Assembly: GCA_964546145.1 (NCBI GenBank)
Contig: CAZJIU010000060.1
Coordinates: 1 to 13,973 of the forward strand
Length of the DNA stretch: 13,973 bases
Direction: 5' to 3'
Source: CAZAKO01 sp964546145
Lineage (GTDB): Bacteria > Fidelibacterota > UBA2242
In this document: positions 1 to 7,378 of the stretch, piece after piece
Numbering within the stretch: the stretch's first letter is position 1
How the letters are laid out: every line of letters starts with the position of its first letter
The notes under the pieces: model-generated
The model's database searches: none
What the model was told of the DNA's origin: nothing
What the model saw: only the letters and a program-made list of their open reading frames with translations
Translations under genes and position numbers: made by a program

Positions 1-7
1 ATTCTTC

Positions 8-634
8 TTATTTTTTAGCCACTCGATAAAATACTTTCTTACCCCACATCGCCTTAGCTAACTCTTCGAACGTGATCTCGAATCCCGCCTCTTGCAGGTG
101 TGAAGGGTACAAACTCCACTCGCCTTTTGCCAATATTCTTCGAAGTTTTGTCTCAGCTTTAGGTCCGAATTCGGCCGAGACGTACCTGCCCTTACTTTTC
201 AAAACCCGGTATATTTCCTGAACGGCTCTCTGCTTTTCATTTACATCCAGCTGATGAAACATAATGGTTGTGAATACAACGTTAAATGTATTTTCTTTGT
301 ATGGCAATTCAAGCGCCGAACCAATCCTAAAATCAATGTTGTAACAGTATCTTTTTGCCTTTCGCCCTGCTATACTAATCAGGTTCTCGGAAATATCAAT
401 GCCGGATATTGAAGCTCCGTTATATTTTCCGGCAATTTCACAGGCTAAAGTACCGGTACCACATCCCACATCAAGAATTTTCTCGTCACCATTCAATTCC
501 GCTAAGTTAATAATCCGAGTCAGGAATTCTTTACCTCTTTTCCCTGCGGTCAATTTGCCTATCAGGTCATAGAGTCTGAACTTTCCGAGAAGGTCAGTGA
601 AAGTTGTTATGGGATATTTAAACTTCTGATTCAT
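8..634 (-). CDS. UbiE-like class I SAM-dependent methyltransferase
   Basis: This is a predicted soluble class I (Rossmann-fold) methyltransferase of 208 residues, of the Methyltransf_11/UbiE type. The SAM-binding motif I is 'LDVGCGTGTL' at residues 54-63. The acidic motif II is 'GIDIS' at 78-82, where the Asp should contact the SAM ribose. The post-II region is 'FNVVFTTIMFHQLD' near 117-130, followed by the usual 'EIYRVLKSKGR' helix at 140-150. The length fits a minimal enzyme with no extra substrate domain. The ATG is the first possible start, because an in-frame TGA lies directly before it. No clear Shine-Dalgarno sequence is visible. It is the last gene of a five-methyltransferase operon, 55 nt after the preceding gene, and ends 7 nt from the window edge, so more genes could follow. 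The fold and cofactor are secure; the substrate is unknown. Its base composition looks less AT-rich than that of the four genes before it. Confidence 0.9.
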   Translation of the reverse strand: MNQKFKYPITTFTDLLGKFRLYDLIGKLTAGKRGKEFLTRIINLAELNGDEKILDVGCGTGTLACEIAGKYNGASISGIDISENLISIAGRKAKRYCYNIDFRIGSALELPYKENTFNVVFTTIMFHQLDVNEKQRAVQEIYRVLKSKGRYVSAEFGPKAETKLRRILAKGEWSLYPSHLQEAGFEITFEELAKAMWGKKVFYRVAKK

Positions 635-689
635 TCAAACTACGGCTTAAAGTTGGTCACCAGTATTATATGAAGCGCCAGGCAGGTAG

Positions 690-1586
690 CTATTTTTTTA
701 CATATGCAATGCAGTGAGTACCATTGACTTTTCCGATAATATTGTCGAATTCGTCTTTAAAAAACATCTTTTCCAAATCTTCAGCAGCTAAATTTTGAAT
801 TAAGGTAAAATTGTAATTACCTAAAAACGCCTCAATTTTTCCTTCCTCGATACCAAATAACCATGACTCCTGAACGCTACTTACTCTTCGATAAATGTCT
901 CTTTCACCATAATAAATATTTTCCTGCCTTAATACTGAAGCATAAATATAATCAAAAACCAACCTACTTCCCGGTACGGCGAGGCGGTAGATCAATTTAA
1001 ACAATTCAGCTACCGCTTCCTCGTTCAAATACATTACGAGACCTTCCATTATAAATAGAGTGGTTTTGTCTCGTCTAAATCCGTTCAATTCTAATTTTTC
1101 AGAAGCCGAATCAACATTGAAATCAACGGGGATAAAAATAGTATTGTCCGGGATGGGAACATTTCTCTTTTTAAACTGATTTATCTTTGCATTCTGGGTA
1201 TGCGGCGAGTCTAATTCAAAGATTCTTGTTTTAATATTATCTTTGGCAAAACGCACGGCTCGCGAATCAAATCCGGCACCAAAAATAAGAATTTGGTCAA
1301 TACCGCTCTCAAGCGATTCCTTAAATATTGTATCAATGTATTTTGTTCGGGCAATTACATATTCATAAATCCCCCGTGGAAAAAACTTCCAATTGAAATT
1401 CATAAGTCGGTATTTTACGAGAAATTTAATCAATCCTGGTAGTAATCTTGGCGCTATATAATCTCCTGATTGATATAATTCATTCTTTTCAAGATATGAC
1501 GCCGCTCGGTACATACAATTAAAACCTGCGGTTCTAGATGATTTAGTACCAATCCTTCTTTTATTTTCTAATATTTTTTGGTTCAT
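690..1586 (-). CDS. LCM/TIGR00027-family SAM-dependent O-methyltransferase
   Basis: The 298-residue product belongs to the leucine carboxyl methyltransferase (LCM, PF04072/TIGR00027) family. This family includes eukaryotic PP2A methyltransferase and many bacterial enzymes that O-methylate small carboxylates or polyketide-like products. Family marks are visible in order: 'SRTA' at 17-20, 'ARTKYID' at 79-85, the SAM loop 'IFGAGFDSRAVRF' at 101-113, 'FELDSPHTQ' at 123-131 and 'MEGLVMYL' at 180-187. The length is normal and the N-terminal 'SRTA' supports the ATG chosen. The gap to the preceding membrane methyltransferase gene is only 7 nt, so the ribosome probably reaches it by coupling; only a weak GGAAAA, inside the end of that gene, could act as a binding site. 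The substrate is unknown. Bacterial relatives are often found with natural-product genes, but none is visible here. Confidence 0.9.
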   Translation of the reverse strand: MNQKILENKRRIGTKSSRTAGFNCMYRAASYLEKNELYQSGDYIAPRLLPGLIKFLVKYRLMNFNWKFFPRGIYEYVIARTKYIDTIFKESLESGIDQILIFGAGFDSRAVRFAKDNIKTRIFELDSPHTQNAKINQFKKRNVPIPDNTIFIPVDFNVDSASEKLELNGFRRDKTTLFIMEGLVMYLNEEAVAELFKLIYRLAVPGSRLVFDYIYASVLRQENIYYGERDIYRRVSSVQESWLFGIEEGKIEAFLGNYNFTLIQNLAAEDLEKMFFKDEFDNIIGKVNGTHCIAYVKK

Positions 1587-1593
1587 TCTTTAA

Positions 1594-2163
1594 CTATTTT
1601 CCAATCGAAAAATATCGGGGTACGCGTTGCATGTAATCACGATAGGAATCACCATATCTTTTAACACATCCTTTTTCTTCCGCTAAAATTCCGAAGTGCC
1701 GAAACAATTTTGAGATGATTAAAATAAATAGCACAATCCACGAGCCGAGCGCAATACAAATCCCAATAAATAAGACGAATAACCCGAGCTCCTGGGGATG
1801 TCTTGAAAACTTATACAATCCTATAGTAGCTGGCTTATCCGGGGTTGAGCTTTTAAAATTGAAAAGGGCAACGATAATTCCGCTGAAACCAATCACATAT
1901 ACCGTGATCCCGATGATGAAAACATTAGTCCCAATTTTTAATGGCAAAAAGATTATCAGGATTATACAGACAAGACCTAATAATTTGCCTATCCCGTTAA
2001 ATACTTTTTCCTTCTTTATCAAGCCAAACCGATCACGACCGAAAAGCCTGGACCAAACATCCTTCGGAAAAGTCAACATCAAAATTTGGGATATTAAACC
2101 ATACAGAAATACCAGAATCCACCCATTAATCCATCCTATTTCAAATTTGGGAATTAATTCCAT
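1594..2163 (-). CDS. ICMT/PEMT-superfamily membrane methyltransferase (second in operon 3 to have an EE motif)
   Basis: This is a 189-residue integral membrane protein of the isoprenylcysteine carboxyl methyltransferase / phospholipid N-methyltransferase superfamily. Hydrophobic segments lie near residues 15-32, 60-78, 80-102 and 128-155. The C-terminal cofactor-binding part is recognisable: 'GLYKFSRHPQELG' at 115-127 and 'AEEKGCVKRYGDSYRDYM' at 161-178, followed by 'RVPRYF'. The family motif is RHPxYxG, but here the Tyr position is Glu125. The Arg-His-Pro and the paired Glu162-Glu163 are kept, so activity is plausible. A GAGG ribosome-binding site sits 8 nt before the ATG. It lies 85 nt after the preceding family member, in a gap where I see no other gene, and 7 nt before the LCM-type gene. 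The substrate may be a lipid, an isoprenoid or a small hydrophobic thiol or amine; the sequence does not decide. Confidence 0.85.
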   Translation of the reverse strand: MELIPKFEIGWINGWILVFLYGLISQILMLTFPKDVWSRLFGRDRFGLIKKEKVFNGIGKLLGLVCIILIIFLPLKIGTNVFIIGITVYVIGFSGIIVALFNFKSSTPDKPATIGLYKFSRHPQELGLFVLFIGICIALGSWIVLFILIISKLFRHFGILAEEKGCVKRYGDSYRDYMQRVPRYFSIGK

Positions 2164-2248
2164 TTTGACTACCTCAGCTTTACTCTTTCTGTTCTACTAA
2201 ATATTTTTCGACTCCGCCATTCGTGCGAAGTTCTGAATCCATCTATTT

Positions 2249-2812
2249 TCAAAATAAATACGGAAAAAGCCGCCATTTAGTTTTTCCCTTATATGCTGTA
2301 TATGTTTCCCCAAAATCTTCTCTCAATCCCTTCTCCTCAGCCAAGGTTAAAATCATAGACAGGATAATAAAAACTGGTACATATACTAAAGCGTATTTAC
2401 CTCTTAAAATTAATACTATACCAAAAGACCATAAAATGTTGCCCAAATATATCGGATGTCTTACCAAACCATAAATACCTGCGTCTATCACACTATTGCC
2501 TGCTTTACCGCCGGGTATGATACCAATTTTATAAGACGCAAATACTTCAATAGTGAAACCGATAACAGTAAATGCCATCCCGGTTATTAATATCCAGAGC
2601 TGAAAACCAAATCTGGGTTGTGTAAGAAATGGCAATATACCTAATGGAAGAACAAAGAAGACAATTACATAAGCTCTATGAACAATTTTAGAAAATTTTG
2701 CAAAATTATTTCTCATATCCTTAGATAATCCAGCAAAATAACCTAAAATAAAGCCAACTACATTTAATATCATAAACCAGGATACAGGACTACCCCAAAA
2801 ATTGCTTAACAT
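2249..2812 (-). CDS. ICMT/PEMT-superfamily membrane methyltransferase (canonical motif)
   Basis: This 187-residue membrane protein is the most canonical of three adjacent ICMT-type enzymes. The family core is intact: 'GIYGLVRHPIYLG' at 112-124 contains the full RHPxYxG motif. 'AEEKGLREDFGETYTAYK' at 158-175 carries the paired Glu (159-160), the FG and the spaced Tyr residues typical of the SAM-binding C-terminus. Hydrophobic segments are near 10-28, 45-63, 72-92 and 125-157. In this family the substrate enters from the bilayer, so a lipid-like or lipid-soluble acceptor is likely by analogy. An AGAGG ribosome-binding site lies 7 nt before the ATG. A second ATG 5 nt upstream is out of frame. 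It follows the first gene of the operon after 41 nt. Membership in the superfamily is sure; the acceptor atom (carboxyl O, S or N) cannot be read from the sequence. Confidence 0.88.
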   Translation of the reverse strand: MLSNFWGSPVSWFMILNVVGFILGYFAGLSKDMRNNFAKFSKIVHRAYVIVFFVLPLGILPFLTQPRFGFQLWILITGMAFTVIGFTIEVFASYKIGIIPGGKAGNSVIDAGIYGLVRHPIYLGNILWSFGIVLILRGKYALVYVPVFIILSMILTLAEEKGLREDFGETYTAYKGKTKWRLFPYLF

Positions 2813-2837
2813 CTCATTACCTCTCTTATGGACTTAT

Positions 2838-2850
2838 CTTTAGTCTAAAG
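2838..2850. repeat. Perfect 13-nt inverted repeat between two operon genes
   Basis: CTTTAGTCTAAAG has 6-nt arms and a single central base. It lies in the 41-nt gap between two membrane methyltransferase genes, directly after the stop codon of the upstream one. It is too short and AT-rich to be a convincing terminator. It could be a small operator, an mRNA-processing stem, or chance. Confidence 0.35.
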
Positions 2851-2853
2851 TTA

Positions 2854-3417
2854 TTACTTCCTTAATCCTCTCAAAATATTCCACATCGGAACCTTCTTCA
2901 CATATTCTATATAGGCATCGCCAAATTTCTTGATATTGTGATCACTCTCTTTTCTAGCTGCCATCCAAAAACAAAATGCTGATACAAAACCTAAAATTAT
3001 TGCCAGGATAGACTGAAAAACCAAAATCAGTGCAACTGACCAAATTGCCATTCCCAAAGTCATCGGTTGCCGAATACGACCATAGAGTCCCCTGTTAATA
3101 AAAGCGGTGGTGGCTGTAAAATCGGAGGTGTTTGATTTTCCCTTGGTTTTTAGATCAATCATCGAACCAAAGACCAAAATAGCCGAAGGTAGATAAAGAA
3201 TCCAGCCAATCACCGCTAACCACGAGATTCCAAAATGGGTCCAGGCTTCGGATGCACCAATGGTTAACTCAATTACCAATACACTAAAAAAGATCCCTAA
3301 GCCGGTGTGCATAAAAATTTCACTGATTATATATTCTCTAGTTGCCTGGATTAACCATATTCCATTGACAATCCAGATAATCGCACAAATACCGATGCAA
3401 AGGTAGATACTAAACAT
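2854..3417 (-). CDS. Divergent ICMT/NnrU-like membrane methyltransferase homologue (altered catalytic motif)
   Basis: This 187-residue membrane protein is the first gene of the five-methyltransferase operon. Hydrophobic segments lie near 3-24, 36-54, 64-84 and 123-153. The C-terminal architecture matches the ICMT/NnrU superfamily: 'GLYGRIRQPMTLG' at 110-122, then 'RKESDHNIKKFGDAYIEYVKKVP' across 155-177. Key positions differ from the consensus: RHPxYxG reads R-Q-P-M-T-L-G, so His and Tyr are replaced by Gln117 and Thr120. The usual paired Glu reads Glu157-Ser158. The FG..Y..Y tail is kept. It may therefore have another acceptor, or be a weakly active or structural partner of the next two proteins. 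The start is well supported by AAGAGGGG 8 nt before the ATG. A strong promoter lies about 85-110 nt upstream. Family assignment is likely; activity is uncertain. Confidence 0.8.
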   Translation of the reverse strand: MFSIYLCIGICAIIWIVNGIWLIQATREYIISEIFMHTGLGIFFSVLVIELTIGASEAWTHFGISWLAVIGWILYLPSAILVFGSMIDLKTKGKSNTSDFTATTAFINRGLYGRIRQPMTLGMAIWSVALILVFQSILAIILGFVSAFCFWMAARKESDHNIKKFGDAYIEYVKKVPMWNILRGLRK

Positions 3418-3499
3418 CTTTTTATCCCCTCTTGATAATCTTTACAATCTGCAATTTCGTATCGGTTTGATATCCCTTCATCATGCTAAAATTGAACGG

Positions 3500-3528
3500 A
3501 AAATAAGACAATTTTAAAATCTTGTCAA
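3500..3528 (-). promoter_or_regulatory. Sigma70-like promoter of the methyltransferase operon
   Basis: Read on the minus strand, a perfect -35 TTGACA (3528-3523) is followed by exactly 17 nt and a TATTTT -10 (3505-3500, 4 of 6 matching TATAAT). Transcription should begin near 3493, giving a leader of about 75 nt before the first ATG at 3417. It lies in the 173-nt gap after the amylase gene, so the operon has its own promoter and need not depend on read-through. Bacteroidetes-type -33/-7 elements (TTTG/TAnnTTTG) were not seen here. Confidence 0.65.
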
Positions 3529-3543
3529 GTGAGGCAACTTGCC
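3521..3543. promoter_or_regulatory. Nested short dyads over and beside the -35 element
   Basis: Three overlapping inverted repeats fall in this 23-nt stretch: GGCAACTTGCC (3533-3543, 5-nt arms around one base), CTTGTCAAG (3521-3529, 4-nt arms, including the -35 hexamer) and CAAGT/ACTTG (3526-3530 with 3537-3541). Position just upstream of and over a -35 element suits a regulator binding site. The arms are short, so chance is a real alternative. No regulator gene is adjacent to this operon in the window apart from the TrmB homologue of the sugar unit. Confidence 0.3.
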
Positions 3544-3590
3544 GATAGAATGCGTTGTTATTTATTTTTTTACAAAAAATAGTTGCAGGC

Positions 3591-6509
3591 TTATTTCAAC
3601 AGCGTGATTTTACGAACCTTGTGCTCGTCGCCCCGCTGCAAGACTAAAAAGTATATTCCGGAATGTAAATCCCGTCCATTCATATCACAGCCATTCCAGG
3701 AATAAGTATAACTTCCCGGCTCCCGCGCCACTTCCCTGAAAGTAAATACCTCCTGCCCAATCAAATTATAGATCCGGATTTGAAGGTCAGATTTCCGCTC
3801 AAGATCGTAGCGAAAAGTGGTTGTTGAATTGAAAGGATTCGGAAAACTCTGATACAAAGCAAACTTTGTGGGAATCGTGGTTGTTTCAGTTTCAATTGCA
3901 CTAATTATCCCCGGTTCGGGCGTTGCCAACCGCTGGTCGGTATAGATATGAAACTCGCCCGGTTTGAAAGTAACCGGTTCGGTTGGGTTCAGAACTTCCA
4001 GTGAATCCCCGGAAAAATAGTCGTACCAGTAACCGTCATGCTGGAAATTCAACGCCAGCGCAAGATCGGACACTCCGAAATTCCCGATAATTAAGACATT
4101 GAGCGACCCGGTTAAAATAATGCGTTTCCCACTACCATTAACCGCCATTTCGACATTCGTCTGCGGATTGGTAAAGACATCATTCTCCCGTCGTAACTTT
4201 AGTAATGCCACCACTGTTTTATATAAATTTTCTCGAGATAAATCTTGATTGTAATTCCACAAAATCGGTTTCTCACAGACCCGGCAGGGATCGTCAATTG
4301 AAATATCATAACCCAGCTCGCCGAATTGCCAGATCATTTTCGGACCGGGCAGAGTCAGAAAAAAAGCATTCACCAATTTCATTCGATTCAAGGCAGTATT
4401 AAGTTCCTGAATATCATAACTTCCCGCAGCATTGCCCCAGCTTAGATTTTTATACATCAAACGCTCTTCGTCATGACTTTCCATATAGGTCACTAAGTTG
4501 GGCACATTCCAGGTGCGGGTTTTATAATAACCCCAAGAGAAGTTGGATTGATCGTTATAACCCATTGCAGATTGACCATAATTCCAGTTTGAATTCCCCC
4601 ATAGTAGCATCTCATATTCAGCTAGGTTTTTCTCTTCTTCATTACTTGCGAAATGTTCGAGAATAATATATGCGTCCTGATCAACTTTCCGGATTTCATT
4701 TGCCATGCGCTCCAGGATCGAGATCCGCGAGGCATCGTAACCACTGCCGTCACCCGGTGTGTTGGTAAAGCCTTTAGTAAAATCAAACCGGAAACCGTCA
4801 ATATGATATTCCGTCAACCAATACGCATTAACCCGGTCAACGTAGGCTTTGGTATATTTACTCTCATGGTTGAAATCATAGCCCCACGAATAGGCTGTGT
4901 TCGGAGAGACCTCGTTAAACCAGGGATTATTGGCAGCCGGACGACCTTCTGCGGAGTTCCAGTACATCCTCACCAGCGGCGACTGACCGTAAACATGATT
5001 CAAAACCATATCAATGATGACGGCGATTCCACGAGCGTGACACTCATCTACAAACCGTTTAAAATCGTTGGGAGTACCGTAATACTTATCCAGCGCCAGA
5101 TGAAATGACGGATTATAGCCCCAGCTGCTGTTACCTTCGAACTCCGAAACCGGCATCAATTCAATCGCATTGATTCCTAGACCCGCCAGATAATTCAAAG
5201 TATCACAGAGTGTGTGATAATCATGTTGGGCGATAAAATCGCGGATCAGCAACTCATAAATAACCAGATTTTTTTTGTCCGGTCTGATGTAATTTTCCGT
5301 TTGCCAAAGGTAATTAGAGGTATTGGTCTGAAAAATCCCGACAATTTCCGCTGTTTTGCCGACAGGGTAAGCTTTTAAATCCGGATAAATATCCTCGGTA
5401 ATATAGGGATCGTTCCAGGAATCGAGGGTTTTGTGAGTGTACGGATCGGCAATCCGCAACTCTCCGTCAATCAGATATTGAAAAGCATATTCGGTTGTAG
5501 GATCCAAACCATCAATTTGTAACCAGTACATTACACTATCTTCAGTTACGTAATACTGATTCATAAAATAGCTGGTATCTACCAGCCAATTGTTAAAATC
5601 GCCAATGACATAGACGAAATCTTTATAAGGCGCAAAAAGAGCCAGAATGACTGCCTGATTGTTAATAATATTGATCCCGTCATGAATTCCCGGAGGCAGG
5701 TTAGCATCCCGCGCCGGCGGATTGATCATAATAACCAGGGCGGTCGTATCCCGCATGCCCGCCGTGTCGCTGCCGACCAGACTAATCAGCCGCCCACCGG
5801 ATGTAAAATTACCTGCCTGCCAGAGATAGCTTAGCTCCGTATCGGCTACGGCAGCTACTACCTGCCCATCCGCCAGCAGTTTTAATGAATCCAGGACGGT
5901 TCCGATAGCGGCGGCTTTTCCGATAATCCGCAAGGAATCCGCCGGACCGACAAAAACCGGCGATCGTCGGGGATCATCAAAGCTGAGATCAACCTGCGGC
6001 TGAGCAAAAAAAACCGTCAGCCCCGGTTCAAAAAGATTATAGAAAATGTCCGCTCCGCCTGCATCCCGGCCACTGCGGCTGCCATCAGCGCTACGAAATA
6101 CAAAAGCCAGTTTTAGGATTTTTTCGCCCTGCATAACGGAAGCTCCGTTCTCATGTGAAACATAGTATTCACGCGGAAATCCGATAGTCAATTGATATAA
6201 ATTTGTCCCTAAAGGTACAAGTTTATTTTTAGTGGTATTGGGATTCTCCCCCTGACCAGGCCAGGGTGTGACTACATAACGCCAGAGACTTGCAGGAGTA
6301 CTAAGGCTTGTAACAACTCCCGTATGGGCATAAACATCACCGGTAAAATTCAACAGTCCCGCGTCACCTTGAGTGGCGTCGAAATAAATGATAATCGAAT
6401 CATTCTCCGTTGGATAAGGCGGATCTGAGGTGATAAGCTGCGCTCTTACAACGCAAAGTAATAATCCAATCAGCAGCAGTAATCGGCGGTAATTTGGGGA
6501 AATATTCAT
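3591..6509 (-). CDS. Secreted GH13 alpha-amylase with CBM48-like module and type IX sorting domain
   Basis: This 972-residue enzyme should cleave alpha-1,4-glucan outside the cell. An N-terminal signal peptide ends at 'VVRA|QL' (about residue 23). Residues 24-160 form a beta-rich module of the kind found before FCB-group amylases, and 190-265 look Ig-like. An E-set/CBM48-like module with 'VIGDFNNW' spans about 285-360. The GH13 barrel starts near 413. All four conserved regions are intact: region I D500-N504-H505 ('DMVLNH'), region II 'GFRFD' with nucleophile D576, region III acid/base E618 ('IILEHF') and region IV 'ESHD' with D680. 'FALYQSFPNPFN' at 883-894 opens a C-terminal sorting domain ending in 'KITLLK'. 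It is the last gene of the symporter-TrmB unit, 37 nt after TrmB. Its ribosome-binding site is weak. Amylase family is certain; product spectrum (amylase, pullulanase or neopullulanase-like) is not. Confidence 0.93.
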   Translation of the reverse strand: MNISPNYRRLLLLIGLLLCVVRAQLITSDPPYPTENDSIIIYFDATQGDAGLLNFTGDVYAHTGVVTSLSTPASLWRYVVTPWPGQGENPNTTKNKLVPLGTNLYQLTIGFPREYYVSHENGASVMQGEKILKLAFVFRSADGSRSGRDAGGADIFYNLFEPGLTVFFAQPQVDLSFDDPRRSPVFVGPADSLRIIGKAAAIGTVLDSLKLLADGQVVAAVADTELSYLWQAGNFTSGGRLISLVGSDTAGMRDTTALVIMINPPARDANLPPGIHDGINIINNQAVILALFAPYKDFVYVIGDFNNWLVDTSYFMNQYYVTEDSVMYWLQIDGLDPTTEYAFQYLIDGELRIADPYTHKTLDSWNDPYITEDIYPDLKAYPVGKTAEIVGIFQTNTSNYLWQTENYIRPDKKNLVIYELLIRDFIAQHDYHTLCDTLNYLAGLGINAIELMPVSEFEGNSSWGYNPSFHLALDKYYGTPNDFKRFVDECHARGIAVIIDMVLNHVYGQSPLVRMYWNSAEGRPAANNPWFNEVSPNTAYSWGYDFNHESKYTKAYVDRVNAYWLTEYHIDGFRFDFTKGFTNTPGDGSGYDASRISILERMANEIRKVDQDAYIILEHFASNEEEKNLAEYEMLLWGNSNWNYGQSAMGYNDQSNFSWGYYKTRTWNVPNLVTYMESHDEERLMYKNLSWGNAAGSYDIQELNTALNRMKLVNAFFLTLPGPKMIWQFGELGYDISIDDPCRVCEKPILWNYNQDLSRENLYKTVVALLKLRRENDVFTNPQTNVEMAVNGSGKRIILTGSLNVLIIGNFGVSDLALALNFQHDGYWYDYFSGDSLEVLNPTEPVTFKPGEFHIYTDQRLATPEPGIISAIETETTTIPTKFALYQSFPNPFNSTTTFRYDLERKSDLQIRIYNLIGQEVFTFREVAREPGSYTYSWNGCDMNGRDLHSGIYFLVLQRGDEHKVRKITLLK

Positions 6510-6547
6510 TCTGCCATTATAGAATAAAAGTAATCCGTAAACATGAC

Positions 6548-7378
6548 CTATTCGGAAGTCGTAGCAACCGTCTCTGCAATCAACTGATCCAGATGATCCA
6601 CTTTTTCGGTCATCAATTGCATCACCGTGCTGGAAACATCAATACCCTTGCGCTGACCATAAAGGGTAATGTCCAAGATGATATAATTCACCGCAATAGT
6701 CAAAACTGCCCGGTTTTGGGTCCAGATCGCCTGCTGTTCATCCTCACGATTGGCTGAGCCCATTACCAGATTTTTCGAGTCAGTTACCAGGATAAGTTTA
6801 TGATCCCAGAATTTAGCCAGCTTTTCCTCCTCAATGCCGTAGGCAAATACCTGTCCTAACTGCGAGTCCACAGTGGTAAAAGAGAAAATGACAATCTCGA
6901 CATTTCGTTTTTTTACTGCCAATAGTGATTCCTGGAGCTGCTCGATCTCCCGTTTCCAGCCGGATATGTAAATCGTCTCCTCAGCCTCATTAATTAAAGA
7001 AGTACACAGTTCCATCAATGAATCATAGCCACGGATATTCCAGAAGCCCTCGCTCTCCGGTTTATTATTAAAAACTATAAGGTCTTCGCGTAAATTGGTA
7101 ACCCGCTTGGAGAAATCCGATTCCAGATAGGCAAGCAGCTGTTTCGGAGAAAGCGGAATATAACGACGCGGCTTATCGTGGATCGAGATGACTACTCCCT
7201 TCGATTCCATCCGGCGCAGGATCGAATAGACGACCGAGCGCGGGACATTTACCTGCTGACTGATTTCATAACCGGTAGCAGGATTGTTACGCAGTAAACC
7301 GAGATAGGTTCGGGCTTCATAATTGGTAAATCCGACCTTAATCAACTTTCCCAACAGGTCTTCAGGTATTTCATTCAT
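6548..7378 (-). CDS. TrmB-type sugar-responsive transcriptional regulator
   Basis: This 276-residue DNA-binding protein is of the TrmB family, whose members sense sugars such as maltose, trehalose or glucose and control uptake and glycolysis genes, best known in archaea. Residues 8-75 are a winged helix: 'LIKVGFTNYEARTYLGLL' (12-29), the recognition region 'YEISQQVNVPRSVVYSIL' (37-54), then the wing and 'PRRYIPLSPKQLL'. A short coiled linker (about 85-105) leads to the effector-binding domain at about 112-245, starting 'FWNIRGYDSLMELC' and including 'EETIYISGWKREI' and 'KLILVTDSKNLVMGSAN'. It starts inside the stop of the symporter gene (ATGA overlap), so the two are translationally coupled, and it precedes the amylase. 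It probably controls this unit, possibly through the palindrome before the symporter; that link is inferred. Confidence 0.9.
   Translation of the reverse strand: MNEIPEDLLGKLIKVGFTNYEARTYLGLLRNNPATGYEISQQVNVPRSVVYSILRRMESKGVVISIHDKPRRYIPLSPKQLLAYLESDFSKRVTNLREDLIVFNNKPESEGFWNIRGYDSLMELCTSLINEAEETIYISGWKREIEQLQESLLAVKKRNVEIVIFSFTTVDSQLGQVFAYGIEEEKLAKFWDHKLILVTDSKNLVMGSANREDEQQAIWTQNRAVLTIAVNYIILDITLYGQRKGIDVSSTVMQLMTEKVDHLDQLIAETVATTSE

Noticed and set aside
665..670. Perfect TATAAT on the minus strand before the UbiE-like gene
   Set aside because: The position 17 nt upstream reads ATAGCT, not a -35 element, and it lies between operon genes; an internal promoter is possible but not supported.
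1715..2200. 161-codon plus-strand open frame
   Set aside because: It lies opposite a clear membrane methyltransferase gene, has low-complexity composition and no recognisable domain; it is a shadow frame.
2210..2278. CCGCCATT repeated twice near the end of the second ICMT-type gene
   Set aside because: It is only 8 nt long, one copy is coding, and there is no further copy pattern; probably chance.
3564..3580. A/T-only hairpin (about 7 bp) after the amylase stop codon, considered as a terminator
   Set aside because: It has no G-C pairs and no U-tract following on the minus strand, so it would be too weak; no convincing terminator was found for the amylase unit.
6516..6521. Perfect TATAAT on the minus strand just before the amylase start
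   Set aside because: No acceptable -35 at 16-18 nt, and transcription would start inside the coding region or its first codons; the gene is better explained as the last member of the TrmB unit.
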